25,946 nucleotides of DNA from a virus: positions 1 to 25,946 of IMG/VR virus record IMGVR_UViG_3300032311_000770; one strand, written 5' to 3'. The translations under genes and the position numbers were made by a program. Under the pieces are notes generated by a model, which was not told the DNA's origin, searched no databases, and saw only the letters and a list, made by a program, of their open reading frames with translations. Of the stretch, positions 7,528-15,317 are shown piece after piece (position 1 is the first letter of the stretch; every line of letters begins with the position of its first letter).

Positions 7528-9069
7528 TTAGGGATTTACGCCGTATGCGAACGCCTCGGCTTGGGTAACGTCACCGCCCCAGCGCATTGTTACGAAAATA
7601 CCGGTTTGACCGTTTGCCATGTATACGTAAGGGTTCCGGGCAATTTCCATATTCACGGATTCCACAAACATATAATAGCCCCAGTTACCAAAAATGATTG
7701 GTTTGTTCCCAGTTCCCAATGCTTGTATAAAATCGCTATTGGCCAACGGGTACCCGTCGATTTGCGAACGGGTGACATTCAACAAACCGGCCTGCGGAAT
7801 GTTCCCAGTGAGTCCGCGGATTGCGTTTAGCGTGGTACCGCGCAATACCCAACCACATTCATTTTCTTGTAAATAAGAGTTCGGGATAGCGGCCTCCAAA
7901 TTTACCACGTCCGAAAAATCCAACCCGCTGGCACTTGCGAGGGTTTCCGATTGGGTCGCCCGGGTAAGAACGCCGTATGGTTGGCTAGAACCGGTTCCCT
8001 TAATGATGAATTCATTCACATTACGGGCGGCGGCGCGGGCAATTTCACGGGTGAGAAATGCATCCAAATTCGCTTTTTCATCGCGTAACAATTGGTTACT
8101 GATTTTCATTGCTAGGGTTGCGGTATATACTTGGATCGCGGCCTGTCCGAATGTGGGTTCGTCGAAATTGTACGCGCCCGATTCGGCGGTCCATGCAAAA
8201 TCTGATTTTTGGACTTGGGTGGGAACGTCCAATCGCTGATAACTGGTCGTCATTCGACGAATTGGGAGTTTCGTCAAAATGCTCAATTCATCGCGGCGAT
8301 CGATGATGTCGCGATATGGTTCCGCCGGGGCGATATAGCCACCGTTGGCGCCGGTACCCTCTACCAGCGTTGTTTTGGCGGCGATTTCATCGCCGGTTTT
8401 CATCCAGTGCCAAAACGCGGCGGTTGGTTCGTTGCTCATACCCAATTTGGTGACGTTTTTCACGTTGGGCGCCTTGCCCCCCATGTAGACGCCGCCACCG
8501 GCCACGGGAGCGCCGGCGAGTTCGCCCAAACGCTTGTCTACAATGTCTGTAACCTGTGATTCGTTGAATTGAAAATCCGACATAGTGGGTAATTCCTTTT
8601 TGACTGATTCGGTAATATATTGCCCGGCCGGCCGGGTTTCCCCGTCATTGCCGCCCGCTATAGCCGCCGTTACGGTTCGGGGTTCCGCCGGGGTGGGGGT
8701 GAGTGAAATCTCCCCGATTACCCAACGTTTTAATTCGCCATTTTCCCGAACTACCAAATGGGGGAGGGCGCCCGTTGACAATCCTAGCGCGCCGCGCTTA
8801 ACCAGTTCCATTACTTTGGACGCGTAAGCGTGACGCCGATCTAATTCTATTTCAACGTCTATTCCCTCATCGGTGGGAATCCATTGTTTTACCGCCCCGA
8901 TTTGGGATTTTAATCCGCCCAAACTGTGATCGTAATAGACGGGCAGCCCAACGAATGAACGGGATTCACCAAAATCCGTGTTTTTAGTAAATCTATCCCC
9001 GGTGAGATCCACGCCGCCAAATACCACGCCGGTACCAATAATGAGGTTTTCCCCGATTGCTTTAATCAC
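7528..9069 (-). CDS. Prohead protease-major capsid protein fusion (HK97-type)
   Basis: This is a 513-aa protein. Residues 1-135 match the S78 prohead protease: YYDHSLGG with His48, RGALGLSTG with Ser98, and EISLTPTPAEPRT with Glu120, the expected catalytic residues and strand. Residues 140-210 are a Gly/Ala-rich linker or scaffold segment with a helix (NESQVTDIVDKRLGEL). From about residue 215 the sequence is an HK97-fold capsid protein: EGTGANGGYIAPAEPYRDII, then the long-spine type helix KANLDAFLTREIARAAARNVNEFIIKGTG, and the WGGDVTQAEAFAYGV end. Protease and capsid are separate genes in HK97. The start is GTG at 9069, overlapping the upstream stop by 8 bases. Self-cleavage between the domains is likely but not visible. 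An internal start at 8583 may give free capsid protein. Confidence 0.93.
   Translation of the reverse strand: MIKAIGENLIIGTGVVFGGVDLTGDRFTKNTDFGESRSFVGLPVYYDHSLGGLKSQIGAVKQWIPTDEGIDVEIELDRRHAYASKVMELVKRGALGLSTGALPHLVVRENGELKRWVIGEISLTPTPAEPRTVTAAIAGGNDGETRPAGQYITESVKKELPTMSDFQFNESQVTDIVDKRLGELAGAPVAGGGVYMGGKAPNVKNVTKLGMSNEPTAAFWHWMKTGDEIAAKTTLVEGTGANGGYIAPAEPYRDIIDRRDELSILTKLPIRRMTTSYQRLDVPTQVQKSDFAWTAESGAYNFDEPTFGQAAIQVYTATLAMKISNQLLRDEKANLDAFLTREIARAAARNVNEFIIKGTGSSQPYGVLTRATQSETLASASGLDFSDVVNLEAAIPNSYLQENECGWVLRGTTLNAIRGLTGNIPQAGLLNVTRSQIDGYPLANSDFIQALGTGNKPIIFGNWGYYMFVESVNMEIARNPYVYMANGQTGIFVTMRWGGDVTQAEAFAYGVNP
8581..8598 (-). promoter_or_regulatory. Candidate internal ribosome-binding site and start for free capsid protein
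   Basis: Inside the fusion gene, AAGGAA (8593-8598) precedes an in-frame ATG at 8583-8581 by about nine bases. Translation from here would give a 351-aa capsid protein without the protease (starting MSDFQFNESQ). The site falls exactly in the linker between the two domains. Nested in-frame starts are known for head protease/scaffold genes such as lambda C/Nu3. This is inference from sequence; the spacing is acceptable but not ideal. Confidence 0.55.
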
Positions 9070-10171
9070 GATTAACCCCCATTACTTGCAGTAATTCCCG
9101 AACGTAGGATTTCCGTTGTTCTAATTCTAACTTCCACGATTCGGGCAACCGGGCGAAAAACTCGGGACCCTTTGCCGTGGCTAATTCGATTATACGCCGT
9201 TTGAACGTTTCGAAACTAATCGGCCCTTGGTACCGGCCCCAACTGGAAACCGCCGCCGGAATATCATCGGGGGTTACAATGACAAAATTACGGGTTTCGG
9301 GAATAACAAAATTCGAATCCGGCATTTCCGCCCGTTCGGCCGGGGTTGCGTTGCGATCATCCAGCGCGCCAACTTCGATATTAACATCCATTTCGGCGCT
9401 GGTACCCTCATCCATATCCATCACGGGGGTTTCATCCGCGGGCGCTGATTCCATAACCAACCCATTGGGGATTACCCATAGTTTGCAGATTGCGCCGGGT
9501 TGGATATTCCCGTATACGATTTCACATTGGCCGGATTCCATGTAAAACGCGCAATTTGCACAAACCAACCCCGAACCAGCAAATCCATTTTGTTCCGCCG
9601 GGATATAGTGGGATTGGGTGATTGATTGCCCGAATTTGCCGTATTGGGTAACGATTGATTCGTATGCATCGATTTGGGCGATTTGGGGCGGGGTGTATTC
9701 CCCGTCATCTTTTAACGCGGCGATCCCCAGCGGTTCGGCGCCGTCATCTCCCAACGCTTTTACCACTTCCATCATTGAATCATACGATTTTTGTGACATT
9801 ACCCGCGCCCGGCGAATGTAATTCATATCCATTTCCGAATGGCGGCTACCTGCTTTAATTTCCATTTTATTCCCCTCTATAATCGATTGCGCCCAATTCC
9901 GTCCCTCATCCCCGCCCCAACCGTTCCACGCTTGCCACCCCGGCCCCAATTCGTCCCATGTTGCGCCCTGTTTGTCTATTTCATGACGGGCAAAAAATGC
10001 AACCATCCGCCGAATAGTTTCCATCGATACCGGTTCCCGGTTGGCCAATTGCCGCGCCCGCGCTAACCCGATTAGTGTCATTCCCCGTTTGCTGGGAGGT
10101 TGTTTTTCCCGTTCGTCTAGGGCGTTTTGTGCATTGCGGGCGACATTGGCCGGGGGTGTGTATGTTGCCAT
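9062..10171 (-). CDS. Phage protein of unknown function with GWGGDxGRxWA motif and Cys cluster
   Basis: This is a 369-aa protein. Residues 33-95 contain a segment that recurs in phage proteins encoded near capsid genes: RARQLANREPVSMETIRRMVAFFARHEIDK, then GWQAWNGWGGDEGRNWA. Residues 204-229 hold four cysteines (C-x2-C-x8-C-x12-C) followed by KLW, a pattern seen in similar phage proteins that could bind zinc or an iron-sulfur cluster. Residues 245-285 are acidic and low complexity. The C-terminal helix is charged. It sits between the gp10-like gene and the capsid fusion, so a head assembly role is likely. I do not know its function. The ATG directly follows the upstream stop (TAAATG). Confidence 0.75.
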   Translation of the reverse strand: MATYTPPANVARNAQNALDEREKQPPSKRGMTLIGLARARQLANREPVSMETIRRMVAFFARHEIDKQGATWDELGPGWQAWNGWGGDEGRNWAQSIIEGNKMEIKAGSRHSEMDMNYIRRARVMSQKSYDSMMEVVKALGDDGAEPLGIAALKDDGEYTPPQIAQIDAYESIVTQYGKFGQSITQSHYIPAEQNGFAGSGLVCANCAFYMESGQCEIVYGNIQPGAICKLWVIPNGLVMESAPADETPVMDMDEGTSAEMDVNIEVGALDDRNATPAERAEMPDSNFVIPETRNFVIVTPDDIPAAVSSWGRYQGPISFETFKRRIIELATAKGPEFFARLPESWKLELEQRKSYVRELLQVMGVNRD

Positions 10172-10633
10172 TTACGCCCCCAATTCCTTATTAAACAGTT
10201 GTTCCACAATGGTGGGTAAATCCCGCTCCCCAACGATTTCCGCCGCCGTTTGGGCGGTTTGCCAGCGGCCGGCGTGAATTGGCGCTTGCTGATCGCCAAC
10301 CACAAACGGGGCGTAATCGGCGGATGAGGTTAGAACCGCCCGGTTCCCGTCCAAATCCACCCGATACGAATTATTCAACGTTTGGGACGCCCGCAATTTT
10401 GAACCACGGCCCCGAATATAGGGAACTTTAATATTCCCGTTTTCGATATTGGCATATACAAACCGGCGTTGTTTAACCGATTTGTACACAAACGCGCCCC
10501 GGGCCGGGCGCCCCGGTTTTTGGTTGCTCAATTCCGTTCGCACAAATTGGCCGTATGCCAGCGTTGCCACTTTTACCAATCGCCCAATTTGATCGCTGGT
10601 AAACGCGCCCGAAATGTCTACCCGTATTTTCAT
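10172..10633 (-). CDS. HK97 gp10-like / virion morphogenesis minor protein
   Basis: This 153-aa protein has the general plan of gp10-like tail completion proteins: an N-terminal strand and long helix (TSDQIGRLVKVATLAYGQFVRTELS), a basic middle, a strand NSYRVDLDGNRAVLTSSADYAPFVVGDQQAPIHAGRW, and a C-terminal helix. The phrase ADYAPFVVGDQ close to the C-terminus matches the conserved YAxYVExG type motif. In HK97 this gene lies downstream of the connector; here it lies between portal and capsid, an unusual order. Its ATG overlaps the portal stop (TAATG). It may join tail tube to head, though placement next to the MuF domain could mean a head role. Confidence 0.6.
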   Translation of the reverse strand: MKIRVDISGAFTSDQIGRLVKVATLAYGQFVRTELSNQKPGRPARGAFVYKSVKQRRFVYANIENGNIKVPYIRGRGSKLRASQTLNNSYRVDLDGNRAVLTSSADYAPFVVGDQQAPIHAGRWQTAQTAAEIVGERDLPTIVEQLFNKELGA

Positions 10634-12675
10634 TATTTCACCAGCCGCAATGTGACGTCACAACGACAATTGGGATGTGCGGGCGGGCCGTCCGGTGAAT
10701 CAATTCCCCATACGTCAATTAGTTTGTTGTCGTATGGTTTGCAAATCCGGCAAACCAACTCATCCGCGTCCGTATTCCAAACCAATTCGGTTTTAATTCC
10801 GGCGTCGTTTAAAAACTTTTCGTATGCGTTCGTTGTTTGCGTTGACGCTCTCGTGATTTCCGTAATTGCAATGGTTGCGGCGCGGGTTTCCCCGAACGCC
10901 GGGGTTAATACGTCCCGTAAATCAGTAATCGTCATTCCGGGGGTTGTACGGTATAACGCAATTGCTTTACTTAATACGTCGCTGGTTGTTCTATCAATCT
11001 CCAAACCAAACTTGGGTAAATAGGTTTCTAAATACCCGTTAACCGTGGTATTCCGTTGTTCCGCCCCCATGGGGTATTGGAATTGCGTACCCAACGCGTC
11101 AATTCGGGTATTTGCGACGTTGGTTAGTTCGCTAACCATCGCCGGTTTGATTAACTGGGATAGATTTGGATCGTCCCCGTTTCCATCATCCATTACTTGG
11201 CGCGCCCAAATGTCCCCAGCGTTTGCCAAAATCCGAACCAGTTTGTTGTATAGTTTTTTCTCATTCGCCCGGATTTTTTGGGTTGCTTTTATCCCCGCAA
11301 AAAACGCCCGGATTTCCCTCGGGTCCGTGATGGATTTAAGGGTTTTGGAAATATACAATTCTAACGGCGCTGGTATCGATGATCCGACAAATTTGGTACC
11401 GTCCCCGCCCGATCGAATTCGGCGAATCGCTTTTTGTTCCCAGCGGGTTAAATCGTCTAAAAATTGCGCCGTTGCATATGCGATTTCAAACGGGGGCGGC
11501 GCCGCTGGGGATATTTCCGGCGTTATACGATCAGATGGCAATGGTTCGGGCGTTTTGGGGGCGTTGGGGTCTACCACCCCGGCGTTATTTGACGTATTTA
11601 TTTGTAATACATCTTCGATGTTTTTGTATCCCAAAATATCCATAGCGCCGGCAAGTGGGACGCCCGCTTGTACTAACTGCAATAGCGAACCCGCCCGTTG
11701 GGCCTCATCCGTCTGCATCACGTCCAACGTTTCGGGTTGGAACGTGAGTTCGTACCCCAGCGGGAACAATAATTGTTCATTGATGATTTGCTGAATAACC
11801 GATAAACGGGGAATAATCGTTTCCCGCCAAAAACTTTGTCGATCGCTGTTAGCGGTTGCGTAATTGGCGGCGGACGCCTCCAGCATGGTTTGGGGAACGC
11901 CGAATACCGTCCCAACGGAATTATTCACCCGTTCGGCTAAATCGTTTAGCATTAAATCTTTTAACGCTGGGGTGATTGATTGGGCCTTAATATCCCCGCC
12001 CCGTACAAACAACGTCCGGAATGAGTTCCACACCCCAATAAACCGGTTCATATATTCCAGTTTGAACCGCTTAAATTCGTTTTCTGCCATATCGGATGGC
12101 ATACTCATGATTGTTACCGGTTGGGCGCCGTGTTCAAAAAACGCAGATGCGAACCGTTCGATATAGTGGGATAATTGCGCCGATTGGAGGGCAACCGCCG
12201 CCGGCGCCAACCCCGGCCCGAAATCGTCAATTAGGGACGGTTCCCGGAAATAGACGATTTCGTTTATTCCCCATGGTCCGTATTGTTTGCCGCTAATCCG
12301 TTGTTCAAATTGCAAAAACGCCAACGGATCGGCCGCGTCAAATTCCCCGTATGGGAATACCCGGACGGTATTGGGGTTTAACTGCTGGAACCCAATCAAT
12401 ACGTTCCCCCGGAATAGTCGCAACCAGTACGCGGCGCCCTTAAGTAATAGCGCCCGTTCGGTATCTCGGATGAGATTGGGCAACGCCGATTTAAACGGCC
12501 AATTCACCGGGACGCCCTTACGGGTAATTAAATATGGAACGCTAGACAATGCATCCGCCCGCAAATTTACCGCCCGGTATAGTACGGGTACAACCCCATA
12601 CGCCCCAACGGTTCCCCCAACTGATTCCGCGTTTTGCAACGCGTTTACCCACCCCGGAATTGCTTCGATTGCCAT
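10633..12675 (-). CDS. Portal protein fused to MuF-type head morphogenesis domain
   Basis: Residues 1-370 are a portal protein of the HK97 type: RAVNLRADALSSVPYLITRKG, then YWLRLFRGNVLIGFQQLNP, and a stem/crown region ending in VFGVPQTMLEASAANYATANSDRQSFW and helix PLAGAMDILGYKN. Residues about 400-680 are a MuF-like minor head domain: a long helical part, then ITEITRASTQTTNAYEKFL and the metal-binding type end with CRIC and HPNCRC (Cys near 642, 645, 670 and 672). Portal and MuF are usually separate neighbouring genes. The open frame extends 15 bases further up to a TTG, but the ATG at 12675 overlaps the terminase stop (TAATG), so I prefer it (680 aa). The portal forms the dodecameric DNA entry ring; MuF proteins are injected or aid head assembly. 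Confidence 0.92.
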   Translation of the reverse strand: MAIEAIPGWVNALQNAESVGGTVGAYGVVPVLYRAVNLRADALSSVPYLITRKGVPVNWPFKSALPNLIRDTERALLLKGAAYWLRLFRGNVLIGFQQLNPNTVRVFPYGEFDAADPLAFLQFEQRISGKQYGPWGINEIVYFREPSLIDDFGPGLAPAAVALQSAQLSHYIERFASAFFEHGAQPVTIMSMPSDMAENEFKRFKLEYMNRFIGVWNSFRTLFVRGGDIKAQSITPALKDLMLNDLAERVNNSVGTVFGVPQTMLEASAANYATANSDRQSFWRETIIPRLSVIQQIINEQLLFPLGYELTFQPETLDVMQTDEAQRAGSLLQLVQAGVPLAGAMDILGYKNIEDVLQINTSNNAGVVDPNAPKTPEPLPSDRITPEISPAAPPPFEIAYATAQFLDDLTRWEQKAIRRIRSGGDGTKFVGSSIPAPLELYISKTLKSITDPREIRAFFAGIKATQKIRANEKKLYNKLVRILANAGDIWARQVMDDGNGDDPNLSQLIKPAMVSELTNVANTRIDALGTQFQYPMGAEQRNTTVNGYLETYLPKFGLEIDRTTSDVLSKAIALYRTTPGMTITDLRDVLTPAFGETRAATIAITEITRASTQTTNAYEKFLNDAGIKTELVWNTDADELVCRICKPYDNKLIDVWGIDSPDGPPAHPNCRCDVTLRLVK

Positions 12676-13865
12676 TACATGAAACCCCAATCTATAGAAC
12701 CGGTTCCAATCATCCCGACGGCCCCGCTCACGGCGTCTACCATATCATCATGGGACCCCATTGGAAACGATACCAATTCATCCAAAAATATCCGGTTCCA
12801 ATCGCCGCGGATTAATTTGCATTTGCCCGATTCGGCCCGCGCCGCCCATGGCATCGCCCGCGCTTTTTTGTCACGATCCACCCGAATCCCCCGGATCGTG
12901 GTGGTAATCAGTTCCGGGCGCCGGCGTAATTCCTGTAACCCCGCTAACCCGTGTAACGCCTCTTCGATACCCAACACGGTACCGGGTTCCGATAACGCCG
13001 TATGAATAATGAGTTTTTGGACGTCCGGCCATTCGGCCTTAATCCGGATTACATCATCAATATACAATACGCCGTTATCATCGAACGCAACCCGGGCGCC
13101 GGCGGTATAGTCGGCCGATTCCTTAATTGATGCCGCTAAATCCCAGTAGCGAACCCAATCCAACCCGGCCGGGGGTGTATCGATATAATCGAACCATTGG
13201 CGTTTAAACATTGCCCCAGCAACGTCGATAAATTTCCCATTGGCCTCTTGTTCATATTGTTCCGCCGTCATCGTTGCCCGCAACATTTCCACAAATCCCG
13301 CTGGGAGGTAAACGTTATCCGCGGTACGGGATTCTATCATTGCGTAATCCAACCCGCCCCGGTTCCATAATTCCCAAATCCAATTACGCCCGCGCGGGGT
13401 GGTGGTAATCCACGCCCGGCCGGGCGTTTCTCGTAATGTGGCAACCGCAATGGGCCACGTTTCGGGATCCATTAACGCGCCCTCATCCAACCATAACCAT
13501 CCCAGATTGGCGCCGCGCAACCGGTCCGCGTTATCGGCGGAACGGAACAAAATTGTTCGGTTCCCGATTAACTTTAGTTCCCCATGGGATTGGTTAAATT
13601 CGGTAATGATGTTCCCAGCGCCGGCAACATTGAGAATAGTTCTCATTGCCCCGTCCCGTAACATGGGGTATGTGGGGGCGATAACCGTCCCAATAGAACC
13701 CGTTGGCATACGCAACGATTCCAGCGCGCCGGCGTGTGTTTTGCCGCTCCCCCGCCCGCCAACGAATAGCCGGAACCGGGCCGGGTTATTCCAGAATTGA
13801 AATTGTGGGTTTGTCGCTTTGGTTTGCGTCAATACCCGCGTTTGTGTGTTGTGGGGTGATGTCAA
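12675..13865 (-). CDS. terL: Terminase large subunit
   Basis: This is a 396-aa DNA packaging motor. Walker A is GGRGSGKT at residues 36-43, Walker B LWLDE at 124-128, and the coupling motif TTTP at 154-157. The C-terminal RNase H-like nuclease has Asp242 (YWDLAAS), an acidic pair near 301 (GIEEALHG) and SHDDMVDA at 371-378. All expected catalytic groups are present, although the protein is at the short end for the family. The ATG at 13865 gives an unusually large 80-bp overlap with the small subunit gene; a TTG (residue 13, LTQTK) is an alternative, since the family-like sequence begins about residue 17 (ATNPQFQFW). It cuts concatemeric DNA and pumps it through the portal. Confidence 0.96.
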   Translation of the reverse strand: MTSPHNTQTRVLTQTKATNPQFQFWNNPARFRLFVGGRGSGKTHAGALESLRMPTGSIGTVIAPTYPMLRDGAMRTILNVAGAGNIITEFNQSHGELKLIGNRTILFRSADNADRLRGANLGWLWLDEGALMDPETWPIAVATLRETPGRAWITTTPRGRNWIWELWNRGGLDYAMIESRTADNVYLPAGFVEMLRATMTAEQYEQEANGKFIDVAGAMFKRQWFDYIDTPPAGLDWVRYWDLAASIKESADYTAGARVAFDDNGVLYIDDVIRIKAEWPDVQKLIIHTALSEPGTVLGIEEALHGLAGLQELRRRPELITTTIRGIRVDRDKKARAMPWAARAESGKCKLIRGDWNRIFLDELVSFPMGSHDDMVDAVSGAVGMIGTGSIDWGFM

Positions 13866-14262
13866 TGATAAAATCCGTTACGGTACGTTGGGTTACTTCG
13901 TAGCGTTCCCGATATTTTTCCGGGCGTAACGCTTTTAAAAGTAATTCCATCAATCGATCGCTATCTTTTTCCGCCCGCTCCCGAGCGCGGGCCTCTAATT
14001 TGTCGATACTTACTTCCCGGCAAATCTCATATAGTTCCGCAAAATGTTCATCCCGTTTGATTGCGGTTCGATATGTGCTATAACTAATTCCCGCCAATTC
14101 ACACGCCGCCGTATTGTTGCCCGTGTGTGCAAACACGGTGAGGAAATCCCGCGCCCAGGGGTACGCCCGGGCGGTTTCGGGTTCGATGGTGAATAGGGGA
14201 ACCGTTGCGGCGTCCCCTACAATGTCGGCGCCCGCTGGTAAATAGCGAACGTCGCGATTCAT
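13786..14262 (-). CDS. terS: Terminase small subunit
   Basis: This 158-aa protein lies just upstream of the large subunit, overlapping it by 80 bases. Residues 30-75 look like a helix-turn-helix: DFLTVFAHTGNNTAACELAGISYSTYRTAIKRD, matching the DNA-recognition region of many small terminases. A long charged helix follows (EICREVSIDKLEARARERAEKDSDRLMELLLKALRPEKYRER), the typical oligomerisation part with the LKALRPEKYRER phrase common in these proteins. It recognises the packaging site and activates TerL. The ATG overlaps the upstream stop (ATGA). No cos or pac site can be identified directly. Confidence 0.88.
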   Translation of the reverse strand: MNRDVRYLPAGADIVGDAATVPLFTIEPETARAYPWARDFLTVFAHTGNNTAACELAGISYSTYRTAIKRDEHFAELYEICREVSIDKLEARARERAEKDSDRLMELLLKALRPEKYRERYEVTQRTVTDFIIDITPQHTNAGIDANQSDKPTISILE

Positions 14263-14435
14263 TGGATTTTTTCCGTCGTGATTAACCGCAACAAAATATT
14301 AGCGGCCGCAACAACCATGTTAATTTGTACGCCGTATTGGGTGTATAACGGATCGTTCCCCAAATACCCCAAAAACAATACGACAAAAATTAGTACATTG
14401 GTCCAAATGGTTTTTGACTCATACCAGCGTTTCAT
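14259..14435 (-). CDS. Small membrane protein, holin-like
   Basis: This 58-aa protein begins MKRWYESKTIWTNVLIFVVL and ends LLRLITTEKIQ. Residues 11-27 are a clear transmembrane segment, and residues 38-53 form a second hydrophobic stretch. The opening KxWYxSKTIWxN and the NILLRLITxEKI ending resemble small membrane proteins placed in the lysis cassettes of many phages, often annotated as holin-like. GGGGGG precedes the ATG at good spacing. Its stop overlaps the TerS start (ATGA), and it follows a coiled-coil membrane protein and the endolysin, so a role in timing or executing lysis is likely. It is a short gene, easily missed by length cut-offs. Confidence 0.75.
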   Translation of the reverse strand: MKRWYESKTIWTNVLIFVVLFLGYLGNDPLYTQYGVQINMVVAAANILLRLITTEKIQ

Positions 14436-14437
14436 AA

Positions 14438-14632
14438 TTAACCCCCCATCATGTATTTGAGTACAAACGGATAAATAATAGCCACAATTGCCAACCCGCC
14501 GGCGATTTTGGATAATCGGTTTTCGACGTCGGATAATCGTTTATCCAATTCCGTGATTTCATGATATACCCCGATCAGCCTATCAATTTTTTCCTCAATC
14601 CGGGCAATTTTAACGTCCGTCGTTTCTCCCAT
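14438..14632 (-). CDS. Coiled-coil membrane protein, XhlA-like lysis accessory
   Basis: This is a 64-aa protein. Residues 4-43 have heptad spacing of a coiled coil (IARIEEKIDRLIGVYHEITELDKRLSDVENRL), and residues 44-61 are one transmembrane segment (IAGGLAIVAIIYPFVLKY). This layout, N-terminal coiled coil plus C-terminal membrane anchor next to an endolysin, is that of XhlA/hemolysin-type proteins which act with a holin in phage lysis. The start overlaps the endolysin stop, and GGGGGCGG can act as ribosome-binding site. The gene after it also encodes a membrane protein, so the phage probably has a two-component holin system. Family assignment is from layout. Confidence 0.72.
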   Translation of the reverse strand: MGETTDVKIARIEEKIDRLIGVYHEITELDKRLSDVENRLSKIAGGLAIVAIIYPFVLKYMMGG

Positions 14633-15171
14633 TACCGCCCCCCTAATAACGCCGCCAAATCATACCGAAACGAATCCATATTTACCATTCTCCCCGGACA
14701 CGTTTTGGGCGATCCCGTTTCCCGGTGTCCCTTTACTGTGTTGTACGTCGCGGGAATTTTTTGCCACGTAAGTAACGCCCCAGCGGCGCCCAATAGCAAA
14801 TCATGGGTTTCCGTTCCCCATGGTTGGACATCATAATTCCCTACCACTTCAATACCCCAATGAGTAGTATTGTAGCGCCCGGCGTGAATTCCCCGCATAT
14901 TTAACGGCGTCATCTGCCATATACCGGCGGTGCTGGGATCGGGCGGGTTGCCAATAACAAATAGATGGGGGCCGGCCGTCCAACCCTTGGCAACGTAGTA
15001 ATTTTTAATTCCCTCAATAGTGGGAGCGCCGCGCCAATCCGAAACGCCGGGTTTCCATGTGTGATGGATTACCACGCCCCGCGCCCAACTTGCCACGGTT
15101 GGCGGATGGTTGGCCAAATGTTGGGTAAATTCGGCGATGGTTTTCCAGTGTCGTACATCGATAGCAAACAT
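14632..15171 (-). CDS. N-acetylmuramoyl-L-alanine amidase endolysin (amidase_2/PGRP-like)
   Basis: This 179-aa protein is a single amidase_2 domain. Zinc ligands are His36 in VVIHHTW, His149 in TVKGHRETGSPKTCPG and Cys158 in the same segment, a pattern typical of T7 lysozyme and PGRP-like amidases. GIHAGRYNTTHWGIEVVGNYD around residue 95-113 is the other conserved part. It cleaves the amide bond between muramic acid and the stem peptide. No signal peptide and no separate cell-wall binding domain are present, so release through a holin is expected; the two small membrane proteins that follow fit. It is the first gene after the terminator/promoter region, with GAGGGGG ahead of its ATG. Confidence 0.93.
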   Translation of the reverse strand: MFAIDVRHWKTIAEFTQHLANHPPTVASWARGVVIHHTWKPGVSDWRGAPTIEGIKNYYVAKGWTAGPHLFVIGNPPDPSTAGIWQMTPLNMRGIHAGRYNTTHWGIEVVGNYDVQPWGTETHDLLLGAAGALLTWQKIPATYNTVKGHRETGSPKTCPGRMVNMDSFRYDLAALLGGR

Positions 15172-15191
15172 ATATGCACCCCCTCATAACT

Positions 15192-15219
15192 ATCATAGCA
15201 AAATACCACGCCCCGCCAA
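15192..15219 (-). promoter_or_regulatory. Probable late promoter upstream of endolysin
   Basis: On the minus strand an extended -10 element TGCTATGAT (hexamer TATGAT, 15192-15197) lies 16 bases after TTGGCG (15214-15219), which matches four of six bases of the -35 consensus. Transcription would begin about 20 bases before the amidase start and run through lysis, packaging, head and tail genes. The -35 overlaps the stem of the terminator hairpin that ends the middle operon. No other good promoter was seen between here and 90. Confidence 0.55.
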
Positions 15220-15248
15220 ATGTAGAGTTCGGCGGGACGTGGTATTTT
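15200..15248. terminator. Bidirectional intrinsic terminator between middle and late operons
   Basis: Two 18-base arms (15200-15217 and 15231-15248) pair with one mismatch around a 13-base loop. Each arm carries GGTATTTT-type sequence so the transcript of either strand ends in a U-rich tract (longest on the plus strand). It follows the muralytic gene, which ends at 15318, and should stop middle-operon transcripts before the endolysin. Confidence 0.8.
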
Positions 15249-15317
15249 TTTACGTGAGTTGGGGAACCCCAGATGAACAAATATATTCTACCAGTGGTGA
15301 GAATTGAACGCAAATCG

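Noticed and set aside
12676-12690. TTG start for the portal gene
   Set aside because: The ATG at 12675 overlaps the terminase stop in the TAATG arrangement used elsewhere in this genome and needs no unusual start.
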